Part shown: piece after piece, positions 32,276-37,934 of the stretch | Position numbering within the stretch: the first letter of the stretch is position 1 | How the letters are laid out: the number at the start of each line of letters is the position of its first letter | NCBI GenBank assembly: GCA_964472265.1 | Contig: CAYYJO010000010.1 | Location: 1-37,934 of the forward strand | DNA from: JAGNLA01 sp964472265 | Lineage (GTDB): Bacteria; Caldisericota; Caldisericia; JAAYUI01 | Length of the DNA: 37,934 bases | Reading direction: 5' to 3' | Position numbers and translations under genes: made by a program | The notes under the pieces: model-generated | Seen by the model: only the letters and a program-made list of their open reading frames with translations | Told to the model about the DNA's origin: nothing | Databases searched by the model: none

Positions 32276-33401
32276 AAGCTCATATATAACGAACAAAAGT
32301 AAATTTTCAATAGCAGACTTGCACCTGCACGGCAAGCATGCAATTTCAGTTTCCAAAAATCTGACGCCACAAAACATCCTAACCTGGGCTAAAATCAAGG
32401 GAGTGGATGTGGTTGGAACGGGAGATTTCCTGCACGAAAAGTGGAGAAGCGAGTTCCTGCCCTACATCAATGAACAAACGGTGATTCCGACAACAGAAAT
32501 TTCACTTCATTTCAACTATAAGAACAGGAAGGCAGCAATACACCTGGCACTGGTTTTCTCAAACATAGACGGTGGAATCTGCGTGGCAGAGTCCCTGAAA
32601 AGTTTTGCCCCTGTTGAAAGATTGGCAAGACCTGACATTTTCATGACGCCGGACGAATTCTGTCAGAGAATTTGGGAATGTGACGAGAAATGCGCAATCA
32701 TCCCCGCACACATATTCACTCCTTACTTTGGCGCACTTGGGGCAAGAGGGCTGGACGACCTCGAAATATTCAAAGGTTGTCTGAAAGCTGTTGAAACCGG
32801 CATCTCCGCCGACATCGAGATGTGCAGTTCAGTAAAAGCTCTTGACAACTTTGCATTTGTCAGCTTTTCGGATGCGCATGGTCTGCAAACCATAGGCAGA
32901 GAATCAACGATCATAGGGAAAGGCAAAGTTTCAGAGGAAATCACCAAACCTGTCGCAACAATTGAATGTCACCCTGAACTCGGAAAATACCACCTCACGG
33001 GCCACAGAAAATGCAGCTTCTCAACCGAAGAGGCCGTTCCCGGACTCGTTTGCCCGGTCTGTGGAAGAAAGATGGCAAGAGGAGTGGCTGAGAGGCTTGG
33101 ATACTTCAAAAGGTCGGACAGAACACCGCCAGAATCGATAAAGACTGTTCCGCTGCTCGACATTCTGATGAACTCATACGGCACAAACTCAAAAACTTCC
33201 AGGCAGGAGAAGCTCTTCATGAAGGCTGTCGAAGTTATTGGCAATGAGTATTATATATTGTTGCAGGTAAGTGCCGATGAACTGGCAAAATGCTTTGAAG
33301 ATTCCACAATCTCTCTCATTCTGGCCGCAAGGTCTGGCAACGTATCGATCAAGCCCGGTTATGACGGTGAGTACGGAAAATTGTCAGAAAGTAACTGCTA
33401 G
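32259..33401 (+). CDS. Endonuclease Q-like PHP-domain nuclease
   Basis: A 380-residue protein matching the endonuclease Q family. A PHP domain opens with IADLHLHGKH (His22, His24), followed by TPQNILTWAKIKGVDVVGTGDF, ISLHF, PAHIFTP and FSDAH (His207). A zinc-binding segment follows with Cys252 and CPVCGRKM (Cys265, Cys268), and C-terminal helices. EndoQ cuts DNA 5' of deaminated bases (uracil, hypoxanthine) and abasic sites, and is known from Thermococcales and scattered bacteria. ATG 32259 is the only start codon before the conserved core; it adds a 15-residue extension and overlaps the XRE gene by 17 bases. The neighbouring XRE and ImmA/IrrE genes suggest DNA-damage control. Confidence 0.85.
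   Translation: MFTSTISSYITNKSKFSIADLHLHGKHAISVSKNLTPQNILTWAKIKGVDVVGTGDFLHEKWRSEFLPYINEQTVIPTTEISLHFNYKNRKAAIHLALVFSNIDGGICVAESLKSFAPVERLARPDIFMTPDEFCQRIWECDEKCAIIPAHIFTPYFGALGARGLDDLEIFKGCLKAVETGISADIEMCSSVKALDNFAFVSFSDAHGLQTIGRESTIIGKGKVSEEITKPVATIECHPELGKYHLTGHRKCSFSTEEAVPGLVCPVCGRKMARGVAERLGYFKRSDRTPPESIKTVPLLDILMNSYGTNSKTSRQEKLFMKAVEVIGNEYYILLQVSADELAKCFEDSTISLILAARSGNVSIKPGYDGEYGKLSESNC
32283..32310 (-). promoter_or_regulatory. Promoter of the XRE-metallopeptidase pair
   Basis: On the - strand TTGAAA (32305-32310), 16 bases, TATATA (32283-32288), then 7 bases to ATG 32275. It lies within the first codons of the divergent EndoQ-like gene. Confidence 0.55.
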
Positions 33402-33451
33402 CCATTATCTTCCACTTTACAAAACGAAACTCCTTTTGGCTTTTCAAACGT

Positions 33452-33473
33452 ATTTTGTGCACAATCTGCACAA
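33452..33473. promoter_or_regulatory. Second TTTTGTGCACAA site
   Basis: ATTTTGTGCACAAT (33452-33465) contains the 10-bp palindrome TTGTGCACAA and is followed by a second half TGCACAA (33467-33473). It matches the palindrome at 31427-31442 and lies 18 bases upstream of the next promoter. Confidence 0.45.
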
Positions 33474-33491
33474 TTTAATATCAACCGCTTG

Positions 33492-33519
33492 TTGACATTG
33501 AGCCATAAATACTTATCAA
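33492..33519 (+). promoter_or_regulatory. Promoter of the secreted propeller-like protein, inside an inverted repeat
   Basis: TTGACA (33492-33497), 16 bases, TATCAA (33514-33519). An inverted repeat TGACATTGA (33493-33501) / TCAATGTCA (33516-33524) with a 14-base centre covers both boxes. Confidence 0.5.
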
Positions 33520-33549
33520 TGTCATATCCATCAAAATGGAGGTAATGTT

Positions 33550-34767
33550 TTGAAGAAAATTGGAATAATGGTAGCAATTGTTGCGCTCTTTGCCGGTTTT
33601 TCGACCGTCGGGGCAGGCTCAGTACAGATCGCGGACAAACTGCAATCCCCAACTGCATGCATCAGCCCAAATGGTGAAAATGTGTTCTTTATCGCGAGGA
33701 CGGCTGGCACGGTGCCTACAACTTCGATCAAGGTTTTAAACACAAGAACAAATGCAGTTTCAGAAATCGCCAGAGACTGCAAACCCTTCTTTGGTTCAGA
33801 CATCACCTATCTGGCCTCAGACAAGTATTTCTGTTACATCGACACTCGTGATAACGGTGGAAACACCTACAACATCTACTCTTATCCCATCGGTTCATCA
33901 AAGTCCTCCCTTCTTGTCGGCAGAGTCCATCCAGTTGTAAAAATGGCGGTAGTCAGGTCAACGCTCGTCTGGTTTGAGTCAGGTGAGACCATGTCAATCT
34001 GGACTAAATCCCTCGACAGCAGCAGCCAGCCCGAACAGATCGCGTCCCTTGGAGTAGAGAACGTCTCAGACATTTCAATGTACGCCTTCACTTTCAATAA
34101 CATTGACTACGTTGTTTATGACGACAGGTCAAACAACAAGTCAGCAATCAGGCTCTACAACCTCTCAACGAAAGAAACAATTGCCATTGCTGATACAAGC
34201 CTTGTCGAGTACAGCCCGAGATACCAGAATGGCTGCATCTTCTACGTCAAGTGCAAGTCTCTGGACCCCTATTCACAGATTCCAACATCCCTTGGCGGAT
34301 CAATCGAGTGCTACTCGATCAATGAGGTCTCGACCAGGACAATTTACGAGTTTGACGGGCTTCATGTTCCAACTCTCATTTCAAACATCCGAAACGACAG
34401 CAATTTCTATTTTACACTCGTCAATCGTGCCACCTCGGCGTTTGAATGCAAGAAATATAACATTGGCGTTCAGTCTCTTTATCCTGGCTTCACATCCGAT
34501 GGAAGCACGTTCATCAACATCCCGCAGGAATCGTGTAACGCAAACACCGTCTGCTTCTCCGAGTTTACAAACATGTTCTCATCAAACCTCTACACGTTTG
34601 ACACGATCGCACAGGCAAAAAACACAGTGTCGGATTTAAAAGATTCTGAGTTTTTGGTTGGCTATACCGGAAACAAGTACATCTACTCGGCCATCGAGTT
34701 CACGCCTGATTCAACAGCAAGAATGCCCATCATCTCAAACATCAAGCTGATGACCTGGGAAAAGTAA
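33550..34767 (+). CDS. Secreted TolB-like propeller protein
   Basis: A 405-residue exported protein. The N-terminus (MKKIGIMVAIVALFAGFSTVGAG) is a clear signal peptide with cleavage near Ala22. The mature part opens SPTACISPNGENVFFIA, a TolB/WD40-like blade, and repeats the pattern of a strand pair followed by N-x-[TS]-x-x-x, for example IKVLNTRTNAVSEIA and IRLYNLSTKETIAIA. This suggests a six- to eight-blade propeller. No catalytic motif is seen. The start is TTG 33550 with GGAGGT six bases upstream; the nearby ATG 33545 stops after two codons. It is a single-gene unit ended by the bidirectional terminator at 34784. Role unknown; such proteins are often envelope binding proteins. Confidence 0.7.
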   Translation: MKKIGIMVAIVALFAGFSTVGAGSVQIADKLQSPTACISPNGENVFFIARTAGTVPTTSIKVLNTRTNAVSEIARDCKPFFGSDITYLASDKYFCYIDTRDNGGNTYNIYSYPIGSSKSSLLVGRVHPVVKMAVVRSTLVWFESGETMSIWTKSLDSSSQPEQIASLGVENVSDISMYAFTFNNIDYVVYDDRSNNKSAIRLYNLSTKETIAIADTSLVEYSPRYQNGCIFYVKCKSLDPYSQIPTSLGGSIECYSINEVSTRTIYEFDGLHVPTLISNIRNDSNFYFTLVNRATSAFECKKYNIGVQSLYPGFTSDGSTFINIPQESCNANTVCFSEFTNMFSSNLYTFDTIAQAKNTVSDLKDSEFLVGYTGNKYIYSAIEFTPDSTARMPIISNIKLMTWEK

Positions 34768-34783
34768 TCCTGCATCCGATATT

Positions 34784-34814
34784 AAAAAAGCCAGGCACAA
34801 AGCCTGGCTTTTTT
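34784..34814. terminator. Bidirectional terminator between the propeller gene and gyrA
   Basis: AAAAAAGCCAGGC-ACAAA-GCCTGGCTTTTTT: a strong stem with A-run and T-run on either side, between two convergent genes, so it can end transcription in both directions. Confidence 0.93.
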
Positions 34815-34833
34815 GTTTGGTTCAACATTCAAA

Positions 34834-37293
34834 TCACTGTTCAGTGACGACTTCTTCCACACCCGGGTCATTCATTCTGGTGACCGAGGTGACCTTGTCG
34901 CCTTCCTCAAGCTTTATCAGCCTTACGCCAGTTGCGTACCTGCCAAGCTGCGGGATTTGCGAGGTGCTTATCCTGATTGTCTGGCCCTTGACCGTCATGA
35001 TGAACAGGTGTTCGTCGTTTCTTACAATTCTGCATGAAACAACCGGACCGGATTTTTCGTTGATGTTCATGGCGCGAACACCCTTGCCGCCGCGCTTGAT
35101 TAGTCTGAAGGTGTCAAACTCGGTGCACTTGCCATAGCCGTTTTCCGAGATGCAAAGGAGTGCGGTGTCTGGTTCTTCGACTTCCATGCCGACCACCTGG
35201 TCGCCAATGTCGAGTCTGATGCCAATGACACCCTTTGAGGATCTTCCTGTAATCCTGATGTCACCTTCGTTGAATCTGACAGCCTGACCCATCCTTGAAA
35301 CGATGACCACTTCCTCGCCCTGGTTGACCGGCCTTGTCTTTTTAAGCCAGTCGTCATTTTCGAGTGTGATTGCGATGATGCCGGTTTTCCTGACTGACTC
35401 GAACGACTTAAGCTCGAGCTTTTTCACGGTTCCTTTGGCCGTAACCATCATGAGGTTCCTGTCATCCCACATGGTGACCGGAAGGATGGTTGTGACAAAT
35501 TCTGACGGTAGCAGCGGGAGGATGCTTGTGATCGCTGTCCCCTTTGCAGCCCTTCCGACTTCAGGAATGTCATAAACCTTGAATTTGTAGACTTTGCCAA
35601 GGTTTGTGAAGGCCAGCATGTCGGTCTTGTTGGTAACTGCGTAGATGTCTTGTGCTGAATCCTCTCCATGCGACTGGACACCGATTACACCCTTTCCACC
35701 ACGACCCTGTGCACGCCATGCTTCAGCTTTGACACGCTTCATGTAGCCGTCTTTTGTCATGGCCACAATAACCGAGTTGTCGGAGATGAGGTCTTCACGC
35801 TTGATTTCAGTGATATCTGAGGCAACGACTTTTGATCTTCTCTTGTCGCCGAACTTCTTTTTCATTTCAAGGAACTCGTCCTTAATGAGCTTTTTCATGA
35901 CTTCCGGCTTCTCAAGGATGGCTGTCAAATCGGTTATTTTGATTACAAGTTCAGCAATTTCCTTGTCGATCTTGTCAACCTCAAGTTTGGTGAGTTTGGC
36001 AAGGCGCATGTCCAGAATTGCCTTGGTTTGTTCGTCTGAGAGGTTGAACCTTGCCTTCAAACCTGCAGCTGCAGCTTCGGTGCTGTCGGCGCTTCTGATG
36101 ATTGAGATGGTTTCGTCAATGTTTGTTATGGCAATTCTCAGGCCTTCCAAAATGTGCTTTCTGTCCTGAGCCTTTTTAAGTTCAAACTCTGTTCTGCGCC
36201 TGACCGTGTCAGTCCTGAAGTTCAGGAAAGTTCGCAGCATTGTCTTGAGGCTGGTCTCAACCGGTCTGCCATCGATGATGGTGAGCATGATGGCGCCAAA
36301 TGTTGTTTGATACGTTGTGTGCTTGTAAAGCTGGGTTTCCACGAGCGTTGGGTCGGCTCCCTGCTTGAGTTCGACAACGACCCTGAGGCCTTCCCTGTCT
36401 GACTCGTCGCGAAGGTCACTGATTCCTTCAATCTTCTTGTCGCGAACCAGGTCAGCAATGTCGGCAATCATCTGCGCCTTGTTGACCATGTAGGGGATTT
36501 CCCTGATTACGATGACCTGTTTCTTGCCCTCGTTTTCAAGCTCTGAGATGCCTCTTGTTATGATCGAACCACGGCCGGTTTCGTAAAATTTTCTGATGCC
36601 AGCGGGAGAGATGATCTGTCCACCGGTTGGGAAGTCGGGGCCAGGCATGAGCGCAAGGAGTGCGTCGAGTTCAACCTCTTCATCTGTCCTGTCGATCATG
36701 TAGGTCAGACAGTCGACGATTTCGCCGAGGTTGTGCGGTGGGATGTTCGAAGCCATGCCAACGCCGATGCCCGAGGAACCGTTGAGCAGAATGAGTGGAA
36801 GTCTCGCAGGCATCACAAGCGGTTCATCGAGTGTGTTGTCGAAGTTCTTTGTCCAGGTAGTTGTGTTCTGGTCAAGCTCTTCGAGCAGCGATTCACCAAC
36901 CGAAGTAAGCCTGACTTCTGTATAACGCTGGGCAGCGGCTGCGTCACCGTCGATTGAACCAAAGTTTCCCTGACCATCTACCAGAGGGTATCGGGTCGAG
37001 AACGGCTGAGCCAGTCTTACAAGTGCGTCATAGACTGCAGTTTCACCGTGCGGGTGATATTTACCGAGGACGTCTCCGACGATCCTGGCTGATTTTTTGT
37101 GTGGTTTGTCATGAGTGTTGCCAAGTTCGCTCATGGCGTAAAGGATTCGTCTGTGTACGGGTTTGAGTCCGTCCTTGGCATCCGGTATTGATCGGCCGAT
37201 GTTGACCGACATGGCATAGTCGAGGTAGTAGGTTTTGATCTCCTCTTCTACCTTTATTTCTCTGATGTTTTGACCCAGATTGTCAGCGCTCAT
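34834..37293 (-). CDS. gyrA: DNA gyrase subunit A
   Basis: An 819-residue GyrA. Seen: YLDYAMSVNIGRSIPDAKDG, KPVHRRILYAM, KYHPHGETAVYDALVRLAQP, the active tyrosine Tyr124 in AQRYTEVRL, and the GyrA box variant QGRGGKG in the C-terminal domain, which marks gyrase rather than topoisomerase IV. The quinolone-determining loop has Thr85 where E. coli has Ser83 and Glu in place of Asp82; Thr here is a natural variant in several phyla and does not by itself show resistance. It starts 14 bases after gyrB, with GGAGCGG as the ribosome site, so the two form an operon. Confidence 0.98.
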   Translation of the reverse strand: MSADNLGQNIREIKVEEEIKTYYLDYAMSVNIGRSIPDAKDGLKPVHRRILYAMSELGNTHDKPHKKSARIVGDVLGKYHPHGETAVYDALVRLAQPFSTRYPLVDGQGNFGSIDGDAAAAQRYTEVRLTSVGESLLEELDQNTTTWTKNFDNTLDEPLVMPARLPLILLNGSSGIGVGMASNIPPHNLGEIVDCLTYMIDRTDEEVELDALLALMPGPDFPTGGQIISPAGIRKFYETGRGSIITRGISELENEGKKQVIVIREIPYMVNKAQMIADIADLVRDKKIEGISDLRDESDREGLRVVVELKQGADPTLVETQLYKHTTYQTTFGAIMLTIIDGRPVETSLKTMLRTFLNFRTDTVRRRTEFELKKAQDRKHILEGLRIAITNIDETISIIRSADSTEAAAAGLKARFNLSDEQTKAILDMRLAKLTKLEVDKIDKEIAELVIKITDLTAILEKPEVMKKLIKDEFLEMKKKFGDKRRSKVVASDITEIKREDLISDNSVIVAMTKDGYMKRVKAEAWRAQGRGGKGVIGVQSHGEDSAQDIYAVTNKTDMLAFTNLGKVYKFKVYDIPEVGRAAKGTAITSILPLLPSEFVTTILPVTMWDDRNLMMVTAKGTVKKLELKSFESVRKTGIIAITLENDDWLKKTRPVNQGEEVVIVSRMGQAVRFNEGDIRITGRSSKGVIGIRLDIGDQVVGMEVEEPDTALLCISENGYGKCTEFDTFRLIKRGGKGVRAMNINEKSGPVVSCRIVRNDEHLFIMTVKGQTIRISTSQIPQLGRYATGVRLIKLEEGDKVTSVTRMNDPGVEEVVTEQ

Positions 37294-37307
37294 TTATTCA
37301 CCGCTCC

Positions 37308-37934
37308 CTAAATGTCCAGGTTTCTGACTTCAAGCGCGTGCTCTTCAATGAAAGCTCGTCTTGGCTCAACCTTGTCACCCATGAGAAGCGAGAATGTCCT
37401 CTCTGCTTCTGCCGCATCCTCGATGGTCGCTTTAAGGAGCGTCCTTCTCCACGGATCCATGGTGGTTTCCCACAGCTGCTCGGAACTCATTTCACCCAAA
37501 CCTTTGTAGCGCTGGACTTCAGCGTTTGAACCAACATTTTCCAGAGCCTTTTGAAGCTGGTTGTCGTTGTAGGCGTAGAGTTGTTTCTTGCCCTGTCTGA
37601 TTCTGTAGAGCGGTGGCTGGGCGATATAGATGAAACCGTCTTCCAGGAGCTGTCTGAAGTGGGTGTAGAACAGAGTCAGAAGGAGGGTTGCGATGTGTGC
37701 GCCGTCAACGTCGGCATCGGCCATGATGACGATCTTGTGATACCTGAGCTTTGCCACATCGAAGTCGTCGCCTATGCCTGTTCCAAGGCATGTGATAAGC
37801 GCCCTGATTTCGGCATTGCTGAGAACCCTGTTCAGATTTGATTTTTCAACGTTGAGGATTTTGCCCCTCAAAGGAAGGATGGCCTGAATTTTTCTGTCTC
37901 TTCCCTGTTTTGCGTTGCCACCGGCCGAGTCGCC
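37308..37934 (-). CDS. gyrB: DNA gyrase subunit B, C-terminal part
   Basis: The last 208 codons of gyrB; the frame continues past the right edge of the window. The visible part starts at GDSAGGNAKQGRDRKIQAIL, the start of the TOPRIM-associated region, and goes on with LRGKILNVEK, the metal-binding MADADVDGAHI, FYTHFRQLLEDGFIYIAQPPLY, QRYKGLGEM and LWETTMDPWRRTLL. It is short, without the large insert of proteobacterial GyrB. Adjacency to a GyrA-box gyrA supports GyrB rather than ParE. It provides the ATPase and TOPRIM parts of gyrase. Confidence 0.97.
   Translation of the reverse strand, partial: GDSAGGNAKQGRDRKIQAILPLRGKILNVEKSNLNRVLSNAEIRALITCLGTGIGDDFDVAKLRYHKIVIMADADVDGAHIATLLLTLFYTHFRQLLEDGFIYIAQPPLYRIRQGKKQLYAYNDNQLQKALENVGSNAEVQRYKGLGEMSSEQLWETTMDPWRRTLLKATIEDAAEAERTFSLLMGDKVEPRRAFIEEHALEVRNLDI

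Noticed and set aside
37038..37060. Quinolone-resistance substitution in GyrA (Thr at the Ser83 position)
   Set aside because: Thr at this position is a natural state in some phyla; sequence alone does not indicate acquired resistance.

Overview
The window is bacterial and ordinary in gene density. Two 10-N gaps (9883-9892 and 14698-14707) each interrupt a clear gene with a change of reading frame, so this is a draft scaffold, probably metagenomic. The division cluster order ftsQ-ftsZ-yggS-sepF, bactofilin with two M23 peptidases, a lipoprotein signal peptide, gyrB-gyrA, and abundant Fe-S and hydrogenase-maturation genes suggest an anaerobic or hydrogen-metabolising bacterium outside the Proteobacteria, perhaps an uncultivated lineage. 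I cannot name the phylum from the sequence.

Left part (1-8.8 kb, mostly + strand): the 3' end of a PmbA/TldE-like gene with a strong terminator; a large PQQ-type propeller lipoprotein; a non-coding stretch with a palindromic element between two diverged direct repeats; tRNA-Thr(TGT) on the - strand; a sulfite-oxidase-fold molybdoenzyme; then two paralogous two-gene modules, each a NapH-like membrane polyferredoxin followed by a small membrane-anchored protein with a paired-cysteine domain. Both modules share an inverted repeat (TACTAT-N5-ATAGTA) about 25 bases before the start codon, and the first also has a CsoR/CstR-like palindrome. They are followed by an Mrp-type ATPase and a DUF1858 redox-disulfide protein.

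Middle left (8.8-15.9 kb, + strand): a secreted PQQ-propeller/copper-amine-oxidase-N-like protein abuts hypF-hypC-hypD-hypE, the maturation set for the NiFe(CN)2CO centre of [NiFe] hydrogenases. The hypE model carries a PurL-like segment beside a gap, probably an assembly chimera. A 54-residue unknown protein behind a near-consensus promoter ends this region.

Middle (15.9-31.3 kb, - strand): a coupled alaS-AKR/ferredoxin-ruvX set lies downstream of ftsQ-ftsZ-yggS-sepF. A second run starts at a promoter near 31.3 kb: two M23 peptidases, bactofilin, RtcB, an unknown membrane-anchored protein, hutI and a fused ftcD, ending at a terminator near 23.2 kb. It joins cell-shape, RNA-repair and histidine-degradation functions.

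Right (31.4-37.9 kb): an XRE regulator plus ImmA/IrrE metallopeptidase pair sits head-to-head, with overlapping starts, against an endonuclease-Q-like PHP nuclease. This resembles the DdrO/IrrE DNA-damage switch next to a repair nuclease and is the best candidate here for an undescribed regulatory system. A TTTTGTGCACAA motif lies on both sides of the block. A secreted propeller-like protein, a bidirectional terminator, gyrA and the 3' part of gyrB complete the window. Several genes have a -10-like hexamer only 7-9 bases before the ATG and no Shine-Dalgarno site, suggesting leaderless mRNAs.
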